This document shows positions 1-5,284 of a stretch of 7,889 nt of DNA, piece after piece. The DNA lies in the NCBI GenBank assembly GCA_937891725.1, contig CALAHL010000045.1, positions 1 through 7,889 on the forward strand, given 5' to 3'. The notes beneath the pieces were generated by a model that saw only the letters and a program-made list of their open reading frames with translations, searched no databases and had not been told where the DNA came from. The DNA is from an uncultured Rhodospirillaceae bacterium. GTDB taxonomy: Bacteria > Pseudomonadota > Alphaproteobacteria > Thalassobaculales > Thalassobaculaceae. The position numbers were made by a program, and so were the translations under genes. Every line of letters begins with the position of its first letter. Within the stretch, counting starts at the first letter, position 1.

Positions 1-7
1 GACCGGT

Positions 8-83
<76 letters not shown>

Positions 84-85
84 TT

Positions 86-95
86 TTTCCGGAAA
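86..95. repeat. Perfect 10-bp palindrome just after the tRNA
   Basis: TTTCCGGAAA is its own reverse complement and begins two bases into the T run that follows the tRNA CCA end. It could be a weak stop or processing signal, or chance. It has no loop, so it is not a normal hairpin terminator. No function is assigned. Confidence 0.3.
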
Positions 96-120
96 TGTTA
101 GACACCTCCGCCAGCGTATT

Positions 121-140
121 AGAAAATCCGCCCTTTGGCG
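121..140 (-). terminator. Possible weak Rho-independent terminator of the acyl-CoA synthetase gene
   Basis: Read on the minus strand, just past the synthetase stop codon, CGCC-AAAG-GGCG (140-129) forms a 4-bp all-GC stem with a 4-base loop. It is followed within two bases by TTTT (126-123). Position and polarity fit the end of the minus-strand gene. The stem is short, so it may be inefficient or fortuitous. Confidence 0.35.
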
Positions 141-143
141 CCA

Positions 144-1787
144 TCACACCACCCCCGGCAGCACATGACCCCCGAACCGCTCCCGCAGCTGTAGCTTCGA
201 GAGCTTTCCGGTCGCCGTGTGCGGCAGATCGTCGGTGAAGATCACGTCGTCGGGCAACCACCATTTCGCGACCTTGTCCGACAGGTAATCCCGCACATCG
301 TCGGCGGTGGCGGTCTTGCCGATTTCCAGCACCGCGATCAGCAGTGGCCGCTCCCCCCATTTCGGGTGGGACGCCGCGATCACCGCGCATTCACGGATCG
401 CCGGATGCCCAAGGGCGGCGTTTTCCAGGTTGATCGAGCTGATCCACTCGCCCCCTGATTTAATCACGTCCTTGCTGCGGTCGACGATGTAGAGAAAGCC
501 GTCCGGGTCGATCCGGGACACGTCGCCGGTGCGCATCCAACCCTCGGCATCATGGACCCCGATCCCCGCATCGGGGTCGTTGAAATATTCGGCCATGACC
601 GAGGGACCGCGCACCAGAAGCTCGCCGAACGCCACCCCGTCATGGGGCAGCCGGTTGCCATCCTCGTCCACGATCTTCAGCTCCATACCGAACAGACGGC
701 GGCCCTGGCTGGTCTTCCGGGCGCGGCGCGCATCTTCGCTCAGCCGGTCATGGTCGGGGCCGAAGGTGGTGACAGTGCCGACCGGGCTCATCTCGGTCAT
801 GCCCCAGCCGTGGATCACGTCGACGCCGAAATCCCTCTCGAATTCCGCGATCATCGGCGCCGGTGCGGCCGAGCCGCCGATCAGCACGAGCTCCATGCCG
901 GTGGGCTTGCGGCCATGTTTGCGCATCTCCCCCAGCAGCCCCATCCAGACCGTCGGCACCCCCCAGGCGGCGGTCACCTGCTCCTGATCCATCAGCGCGA
1001 ACAGGCTCTCGCCGTCCAGGCGCGGGCCGGGGAACACCGGACGGGTACCGACCAGCGGCATCACATAGGGCAGCCCCCAGGCGTTCACGTGAAACAGCGG
1101 CACCACCGGCAGGATCGACTGTCCCGGCCGCAGCCCGATCCCGTCCGCCACCGTCAGCAGCCCCATGGAATGCAGCACGGTCGACCGGTTGGAATACAGC
1201 ACGCCTTTGGGATTGCCGGTGGTCCCGGAGGTGTAGCAGAGCCCGCAGGCGGTGGTCTCCTCGAATTCCGGCCAGACGATGCTCTCGGACTGCCCGTCGA
1301 GCAGCGCCTCATAGCAGAGCGGATTCGGCAGCGTGGTCTCAGGCATGTCCTCGGGTGCGCACAGGATCACGTAGCGCAGATCCTTCGGCAGCCGGTCCGC
1401 CACCCCTTCCACCAGCTTCACGAAACTGGTCTCCAGGAACAGCAGCCGGTCGTCGGCGTGGGTGATCACATAGATCAGCTGCTCGGTGAACAGGCGCGGG
1501 TTGATGGTGTGACAGACCGCTCCGATCCCGCCGATCCCGTAATACAGCTCGAAATGCCGGTAACCGTTCCAGGCCAGCGTCGCCACCCGGTCACCGAATT
1601 TCACGCCTTGAGCGGACAACGCATGGGCCAGCTGCGCGATCCGCTTGGCGGTGTCGCCATAGGTGCTGCGGTGGACGTCACCCTCGACCCGCGCCGAGAC
1701 GATCTCGGTCGACCGCCGGATGTCGGCCGCGAAATCGATGATGCTGGAGACCAGCAGCGGCCGGTCCATCATGAGCCCACGGGTCAT
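144..1787 (-). CDS. Acyl-CoA synthetase (AMP-forming fatty acid/4-oxoacid-CoA ligase type)
   Basis: A 547-residue member of the ANL adenylating family. It should activate a carboxylic acid to its CoA thioester through an acyl-AMP, in the cytosol. The P-loop-like signature YTSGTTGNPKG is at about residues 185-195, GWGMTEMSP at 327-335, the hinge region with TGD at 420-422, DRSKDVIKSGGEW at about 436-448, and the C-terminal ATGK with the expected catalytic lysine near 528. Length is normal for medium/long-chain or DmdB-like ligases. I chose the ATG at 1787 because AGGGAGA (1801-1795) lies 7 nt upstream and the family usually begins close to MxRGLMMDRPLL. An in-frame ATG at 1847 would put this ribosome site inside the gene. 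The gene is divergent from the catabolic operon, so it probably supplies that pathway's CoA substrate, as LvaE does in the P. putida lva pathway. Chain-length specificity cannot be read from sequence. Confidence 0.93.
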   Translation of the reverse strand: MTRGLMMDRPLLVSSIIDFAADIRRSTEIVSARVEGDVHRSTYGDTAKRIAQLAHALSAQGVKFGDRVATLAWNGYRHFELYYGIGGIGAVCHTINPRLFTEQLIYVITHADDRLLFLETSFVKLVEGVADRLPKDLRYVILCAPEDMPETTLPNPLCYEALLDGQSESIVWPEFEETTACGLCYTSGTTGNPKGVLYSNRSTVLHSMGLLTVADGIGLRPGQSILPVVPLFHVNAWGLPYVMPLVGTRPVFPGPRLDGESLFALMDQEQVTAAWGVPTVWMGLLGEMRKHGRKPTGMELVLIGGSAAPAPMIAEFERDFGVDVIHGWGMTEMSPVGTVTTFGPDHDRLSEDARRARKTSQGRRLFGMELKIVDEDGNRLPHDGVAFGELLVRGPSVMAEYFNDPDAGIGVHDAEGWMRTGDVSRIDPDGFLYIVDRSKDVIKSGGEWISSINLENAALGHPAIRECAVIAASHPKWGERPLLIAVLEIGKTATADDVRDYLSDKVAKWWLPDDVIFTDDLPHTATGKLSKLQLRERFGGHVLPGVV

Positions 1788-1794
1788 GCCGTCT

Positions 1795-1801
1795 TCTCCC
1801 T
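1795..1801 (-). promoter_or_regulatory. Ribosome binding site that decides the synthetase start
   Basis: On the minus strand AGGGAGA sits 7 nt before the ATG at 1787. It supports that start over the upstream in-frame ATG at 1847, which has no comparable site. Confidence 0.7.
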
Positions 1802-1876
1802 GATATGCCGAACGTCCTGTCGGCTTGTGCTGTTTCGAGAGTAGCACGCAGGTCGGGTCCTTGAACCAGAGGGAAG

Positions 1877-1898
1877 TGCCGGAATAGTCTTGCCGGAA
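1877..1898. repeat. Direct repeat TGCCGGAA, two copies 14 bp apart
   Basis: TGCCGGAA occurs at 1877-1884 and again at 1891-1898, separated by TAGTCT. The 14-bp period is not a whole helical turn. The site is about 90 bp upstream of the synthetase start, a plausible place for a regulator half-site pair, but two 8-mers in GC-rich DNA are weak evidence. Confidence 0.35.
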
Positions 1899-2030
1899 CA
1901 GCGGCCGATCAACGGCCCTCGACCCGGAGGAAACATCTTGGATCCGTACTTCGAGGCCTGGCCGCCCCGGCGTGCCGCGAGCCCTCGGCGCACAAGGCCG
2001 TCCAAGAATTTCGAGAACACTTTATGCCGG

Positions 2031-2047
2031 GCCGCCGCACGGGCGGC
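2031..2047. repeat. GC-only stem-loop in the divergent region
   Basis: GCCGCC (2031-2036) and GGCGGC (2042-2047) are exact reverse complements around a 5-base loop, GCACG. No T run follows on either strand, so it does not qualify as an intrinsic terminator. It may stabilise a leader RNA, or it may be chance in GC-rich DNA. Confidence 0.35.
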
Positions 2048-2089
2048 GATCCGTGACTGGTGCCGGGACCGCAGGGCGGCCTACAAAGT

Positions 2090-2118
2090 ACTGACGGTTA
2101 TACCCTATACCGATCAGT
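2090..2118. promoter_or_regulatory. Imperfect inverted repeat, candidate operator with -10-like box
   Basis: The outer arms ACTGA (2090-2094) and TCAGT (2114-2118) are exact complements. Inside them GGT (2096-2098 or 2097-2099 register) faces ACC (2109-2111), around an AT-rich core unlike its GC-rich surroundings. The core also holds a direct repeat, TATACC at 2099-2104 and 2106-2111, 7 bp apart. It lies about 70-100 bp upstream of the first operon gene. A TetR- or GntR-type acyl-CoA-responsive repressor is a common way to control such operons, but no regulator gene is in the window and the site matches no consensus I can name. The second TATACC could be the -10 of the operon promoter, which would put the operator over it. 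Confidence 0.4.
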
Positions 2119-2125
2119 TTGCCCG

Positions 2126-2138
2126 ACCCGGCCCGGGT
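2126..2138. repeat. Perfect palindrome ACCCGG-C-CCGGGT
   Basis: Two 6-base arms are exact reverse complements around one central C. It begins 8 bp after the inverted repeat at 2090-2118. It could be a second protein-binding site or a short hairpin in the mRNA leader. Its all-GC core raises the chance that it is fortuitous. Confidence 0.35.
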
Positions 2139-2161
2139 GCCGCCTGACCGACCGATAACCC

Positions 2162-2183
2162 CGGCCTCTCCCGGCCGAAGGAG
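2162..2183 (+). promoter_or_regulatory. Hairpin abutting the ribosome binding site of the first operon gene
   Basis: CGGCC (2162-2166) can pair with GGCCG (2173-2177) around a 6-base loop. The stem ends right against the Shine-Dalgarno AAGGAG (2178-2183), which sits 6 nt before the ATG at 2190. The ribosome site fixes the start. The hairpin may set initiation efficiency, but the stem is only 5 bp. Confidence 0.45.
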
Positions 2184-2189
2184 AACACG

Positions 2190-3425
2190 ATGTACGAAAT
2201 GTCCGACAAGGCGAAAGCCATTCGTGAGAAGCTGCTCGCCTTCATGGACACCCATGTCTATCCCGCCGAGGCGGTCTACAAGGACCAGCAGGCTGGCATG
2301 GAGTCGCGCTGGGCCGTGCCGCCGATCATGAACGAGTTGAAGGCGAAGGCACGGGCCGAGGGGTTGTGGAACCTGTTCCTGCACGACGAAGAACTGGGCG
2401 GCGGTCTGAGCAATCTCGATTACGCCCCGCTCTGCGAGATCATGGGCCGGTCGCCGATCGCACCGGAAGTGTTCAACTGCTCGGCGCCCGATACCGGCAA
2501 CATGGAAACTCTGTACCTGTTCGGCTCGGACGAGCAGAAGGCGGAATGGCTGACGCCGCTGCTGGCGGGCGAGATCCGCTCCTGCTTCTCGATGACAGAG
2601 CCGGACATCGCGTCCTCCGACGCGACCAACATCCGGACCGAAATCCGGCTGGACGGAAACGAATACGTGGTCAACGGTCGCAAGTGGTGGTCGTCCGGTG
2701 CGATGGACGAGCGCTGCAAGATTGCCATCGTGATGGGCAAGTCCGACCCGTCCGCCTCCAAGCACAAACAGCAATCGATGGTCCTGGTCCCACTCGACAC
2801 ACCGGGTGTGAAGATCGTCCGCCACACCACCGTGTTCGGCTGGGACCACGCGCCCTCCGGTCATGCGGAGATCCACTTCGACAATGTCCGCGTGCCGGCC
2901 GGCAACATTCTGCTGGGGGAGGGACGCGGTTTCGAGATCGCCCAGGGTCGCTTGGGCCCGGGTCGGATTCACCACTGCATGCGCCTGATCGGGCTGGCCG
3001 AGCGGGCGCTGGAGATGACCTGCATCCGTGCCTGGGGACGCTCGGTGTTCGGCCAGGAACTGGCCAAGCACGGCTCGCTGCGCCAGGACATCGCCCGGTC
3101 GCGCTGCGAGATCGATCAGGCCCGCCTTCTGACCCTACATGCCGCCCACATGATGGACACGGTCGGTAACAAGGAAGCCCGCCAGCAGATTGCCATGATC
3201 AAGGTGGTCGCGCCGGAGATGGCCTGCAAGGTCATTGATCGGGCAATCCAGGTGCACGGCGGTGCCGGTGTCAGCCAGGACACCTTCCTCGCCCACGCCT
3301 ATGGCAAGGCCCGCATCCTGCGGCTGGCCGACGGCCCGGACGAGGTGCATCGGGAAAGCATCGCGCGGATGGAACTCAAGCCCTATCGCCCCCCAATCGA
3401 CGACAACCAGGCAGCGGCGGAATAA
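2190..3425 (+). CDS. ACAD10/ACAD11-type acyl-CoA dehydrogenase (LvaC-like)
   Basis: A 411-residue cytosolic flavoenzyme of the acyl-CoA dehydrogenase fold. FSMTEPDIASSDATNI (133-148) is the FAD/substrate loop signature, GRKWWSSGA (163-171) lies in the beta domain, GRSVFGQEL (283-291) matches the family's R-x-x-F-G motif, and QVHGGAG (354-360) precedes the C-terminal helices. The stretch RLADGPDEVH (378-387) is characteristic of the ACAD10/ACAD11 dehydrogenase domain. It has Asp381 where typical acyl-CoA dehydrogenases such as MCAD have the catalytic Glu of YEGT. ACAD11 and P. putida LvaC act on 4-phosphoacyl-CoA, removing the phosphate to give an enoyl-CoA. I infer the same role because a kinase gene lies two genes downstream. 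An ordinary alpha,beta-dehydrogenase is the alternative. It is the first gene of the operon, its start is fixed by AAGGAG at 2178, and its stop lies 1 nt before the SDR gene. Confidence 0.92.
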   Translation: MYEMSDKAKAIREKLLAFMDTHVYPAEAVYKDQQAGMESRWAVPPIMNELKAKARAEGLWNLFLHDEELGGGLSNLDYAPLCEIMGRSPIAPEVFNCSAPDTGNMETLYLFGSDEQKAEWLTPLLAGEIRSCFSMTEPDIASSDATNIRTEIRLDGNEYVVNGRKWWSSGAMDERCKIAIVMGKSDPSASKHKQQSMVLVPLDTPGVKIVRHTTVFGWDHAPSGHAEIHFDNVRVPAGNILLGEGRGFEIAQGRLGPGRIHHCMRLIGLAERALEMTCIRAWGRSVFGQELAKHGSLRQDIARSRCEIDQARLLTLHAAHMMDTVGNKEARQQIAMIKVVAPEMACKVIDRAIQVHGGAGVSQDTFLAHAYGKARILRLADGPDEVHRESIARMELKPYRPPIDDNQAAAE

Positions 3426-3426
3426 G

Positions 3427-4194
3427 ATGATGACCAGCATGTTCGATCTCACAGGCAAGGTCGCCATCGTGACCGGCTCGACCCGCGGCATCGGGCGCGC
3501 GATCGCCGAAGCCTTCTGCGCGGCCGGGGCCAAGGTGGTGATCTCTTCCCGTAAACGGGAGGCCTGCGACGCGGTGGCGTCCGAACTGTCCGCCAAAGGA
3601 TATGACGTGATCTCGGTGCCCTGCCATGTGGGGCGGTCGGAGGAACTAAAGACCCTGGTCGATGCGACGGTCGAGAAATGGGGCCGGGTCGACGTGCTGG
3701 TCTGCAACGCCGCGACCAACCCGGTCTACGGCCCGATGCATGAGGTGCCGGAGGACGCGTTCGACAAGGTGATGTCGACCAACCTGAAAAGCGTGTTCCT
3801 GCTCTGCAATCTGGTGGCACCTGGCATGGCGGAACGAGGGTCCGGCTCGATCATCCTGATCTCCTCGATTGCCGGCATCCGCGGTAATCCGGTGATCGGG
3901 GTCTACGGCATCTCGAAGGCCGCCGAGGCCGGACTGGCCCGGAATCTGGCGGTCGAATGGGGTCCTAAAGGCGTACGCGCCAATGCGATCGCTCCCGGTC
4001 TGATCGCCACCGATTTCGCCAAGGCCCTGACCGACGATCCGGTGCGCAAGGCCCGGGCCGAGGAGCAGACGCCGCTGCGCCGGATCGGGGAGCCGAAGGA
4101 TATCGCCGGCGTGGCCCTGTTCCTTGCGACCGATGCCGCCGCCTATGTCACCGGACAGACCATCGTCGCCGATGGCGGAGAGACAATCTCGTGA
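3427..4194 (+). CDS. SDR-family oxidoreductase (DHRS4-like ketoreductase, possible LvaD role)
   Basis: A 255-residue classical short-chain dehydrogenase/reductase of normal length. It has the cofactor motif TGSTRGIG (16-23), NAAT (94-97), catalytic Ser147, Tyr160 and Lys164 (YGISK), the active-site Asn119, and APG at 189-191. SSRK after the second strand (40-43) puts a basic pair where NADP(H)-preferring SDRs bind the 2'-phosphate, so NADPH use is likely. CHVG (66-69) followed by NAATNPVYG recalls DHRS4-type carbonyl reductases. In this setting it may interconvert 4-oxoacyl-CoA and 4-hydroxyacyl-CoA; a 3-hydroxyacyl role is also possible. The start is uncertain among ATG 3427, 3430 and 3439, because the upstream GGCGG is a weak ribosome site inside the previous gene's end. 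Translation is probably coupled to that gene. Its stop overlaps the next start. Confidence 0.93.
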   Translation: MMTSMFDLTGKVAIVTGSTRGIGRAIAEAFCAAGAKVVISSRKREACDAVASELSAKGYDVISVPCHVGRSEELKTLVDATVEKWGRVDVLVCNAATNPVYGPMHEVPEDAFDKVMSTNLKSVFLLCNLVAPGMAERGSGSIILISSIAGIRGNPVIGVYGISKAAEAGLARNLAVEWGPKGVRANAIAPGLIATDFAKALTDDPVRKARAEEQTPLRRIGEPKDIAGVALFLATDAAAYVTGQTIVADGGETIS

Positions 4195-5243
4195 CGGAAG
4201 CGGACGGCACGATCGAGATCCGGGATGCGCACCGGATCGATCTGGACAGCTTGCGCCGCTATCTCGACGGCCACCTCGACGGGGTCGCCGAACGGTTCGA
4301 CGTCCGGCAGTTTCAGGGCGGGCAATCGAACCCGACCTATCTGATCACCACCGGTGCCGGACGGTTTGTCCTGCGCAAGAAACCGCCGGGCAAACTGCTG
4401 CCGAAGGCCCACGCGATCGAGCGGGAATACCGGGTGATGAAGGCTTTGGCGGACACCGACGTGCCGGTCCCCCGGATGCGCCTGCTCTGCGAGGATGAAA
4501 GCATCGTCGGCACGCCGTTCTTCGTGATGGACTTCATCGACGCGCGGGTCGAGACCGATCCGGGATTGGCCGGCATGATCCGCACGGAGCGGCGTCCGCT
4601 CTACCGCTCGGCCGTGGCCACCCTGGCGGCCCTGCATACCCTCGAGGTTGAGGCGGTCGGCCTGAGTGATTTCGGACGACCGAACAGCTATGTGGAGCGG
4701 CAGTTCAATGCCTGGGGCACATCCTATCGGGCAACCGAGACCGATCCGATCCCGGCGATGGACAAGCTGATGGCCTGGATCCCGGAGCACCTGCCGCACG
4801 CCGATGAGACGGCGATCGTGCATGGCGATTTCCGCATGGGCAATCTGATGCTGGATCATCACGCGCCGAAGGTTGCCTCGGTGCTGGATTGGGAGTTGGG
4901 CACCCTCGGTCACCCGCTGTCCGATCTCGGTTATTTCTGCACGCCCTTTCATCTGCCGAACGGCATTCCCGGCGTGCGCGGGGTGCTGGGTCTGGACCTT
5001 GCGGCGCAGGATCTGCCGGACCGGGACTGGGTGGTCGAGACCTACTGTAAGTTGACCGGACGCGACGGGGTGCCGGACATCGATTTCTACGTCGCCTTCA
5101 ACCTGTTCCGCCTGGCCGCCATCCTACAAGGCGTCTATGCCCGTGGTATGGCCGGAAACGCGGCCAACAGCGACGCGGCCGAGGTCGGCAAGCGGGCGGG
5201 TCTGATGGCCGAGACCGGCTGGGCGATCGCGTCGAAAAACTGA
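4191..5243 (+). CDS. APH-like phosphotransferase, probable hydroxyacyl-CoA kinase (LvaA / ACAD10-11 kinase domain type)
   Basis: A 350-residue protein with the aminoglycoside-phosphotransferase/choline-kinase fold. FQGGQSNPTY (41-50) is the nucleotide-loop region, and FVLRKKPPGKLLPKAHAIEREY (59-80) carries the likely ATP lysine (Lys63) and its Glu partner. HGDFRMGN (211-218) gives catalytic Asp213 and Asn218, and DWELGTLGHP (233-242) gives the metal-binding Asp233. KPPGKLLPxAHAIERE followed by DWELGTLGHPLSDLGY is typical of the subfamily fused to acyl-CoA dehydrogenase in ACAD10/ACAD11, not of antibiotic resistance enzymes. The inferred reaction is ATP-dependent phosphorylation of a 4-hydroxyacyl-CoA. 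The start is GTG at 4191, overlapping the SDR stop (GTGA), with GGAG at 4177-4180; no in-frame ATG occurs until residue 83. It ends in tandem stops TGA-TAA. No LvaB-like partner gene adjoins it. Confidence 0.93.
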   Translation: MTEADGTIEIRDAHRIDLDSLRRYLDGHLDGVAERFDVRQFQGGQSNPTYLITTGAGRFVLRKKPPGKLLPKAHAIEREYRVMKALADTDVPVPRMRLLCEDESIVGTPFFVMDFIDARVETDPGLAGMIRTERRPLYRSAVATLAALHTLEVEAVGLSDFGRPNSYVERQFNAWGTSYRATETDPIPAMDKLMAWIPEHLPHADETAIVHGDFRMGNLMLDHHAPKVASVLDWELGTLGHPLSDLGYFCTPFHLPNGIPGVRGVLGLDLAAQDLPDRDWVVETYCKLTGRDGVPDIDFYVAFNLFRLAAILQGVYARGMAGNAANSDAAEVGKRAGLMAETGWAIASKN

Positions 5244-5284
5244 TAAACAAGAAGACAAACGAACAAGACGAATCCGGAGGAACC
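5244..5284 (+). promoter_or_regulatory. A-rich spacer with strong ribosome binding site
   Basis: The 41-nt gap begins with the second of two tandem stop codons (TAA 5244-5246). From 5247 to 5272 it has no T and is dominated by A in CAA/GAA-like units, unlike the surrounding GC-rich DNA. GGAGG at 5276-5280 lies 4 nt before the ATG at 5285. An unstructured A-rich leader can aid ribosome loading, which may raise expression of the hydratase/dehydrogenase. I see no terminator here, so the gene probably stays in the same operon. Confidence 0.6.

Larger units (their letters stand above)
1788..2189. promoter_or_regulatory. Divergent intergenic control region between synthetase and operon
   Basis: This stretch of about 400 bp separates two divergent catabolic transcription units and should hold both promoters. 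I find no strong sigma70 box pair on either strand. TATACC at 2106-2111 is the best plus-strand -10-like box, but its -35 partner is poor. On the minus strand TACTCT (1845-1840) is a weak -10 candidate. Dyads and repeats are listed separately: direct repeat 1877-1898, GC stem 2031-2047, inverted repeat 2090-2118, palindrome 2126-2138, hairpin 2162-2177. Small ORFs cross the region on both strands, but their arginine- and proline-rich translations look like GC-rich noncoding sequence. One of them, from TTG 1938, has a good ribosome site and is discussed as a finding. Confidence 0.5.

Noticed and set aside
552..1844. Long plus-strand open frame antisense to the acyl-CoA synthetase
   Set aside because: Its translation is rich in His, Arg, Gln and Pro with no recognisable domain, while the opposite strand encodes an intact ANL enzyme with all motifs. 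Such antisense frames are usual in GC-rich DNA.
1785..1847. Upstream ATG at 1847 as the synthetase start
   Set aside because: It would add 20 residues not typical of the family and bury the clear AGGGAGA ribosome site inside the coding region.
1881..1895. Possible sigma54 promoter (GG...GC elements)
   Set aside because: GG at 1881-1882 and GC at 1892-1893 are separated by 9 nt instead of the required 10, and the flanking bases fit TGGCAC-N5-TTGC poorly.
2022..3071. Minus-strand open frame of about 350 codons over the first dehydrogenase
   Set aside because: It is a shadow of an intact, motif-complete acyl-CoA dehydrogenase, with no family resemblance of its own. It would also run through the divergent control region.
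144..3425. DMSP demethylation pathway (DmdB-like ligase with DmdC-like dehydrogenase)
   Set aside because: The synthetase does resemble DmdB-type ligases, but the dehydrogenase carries the ACAD10/11 signature, and kinase and SDR genes have no role in that route. No DmdD-like stand-alone hydratase is present.
4143..4952. Minus-strand open frame of 269 codons over the SDR end and the kinase
   Set aside because: It is antisense to a well-supported kinase and its translation shows no domain.
4191..5243. Reading the APH-like gene as an aminoglycoside resistance determinant
   Set aside because: The fold is shared, but the KPPGKLLP and DWELGTLGHP segments and the operon place it with the ACAD10/11 kinase branch. 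Nothing nearby suggests a resistance cassette.
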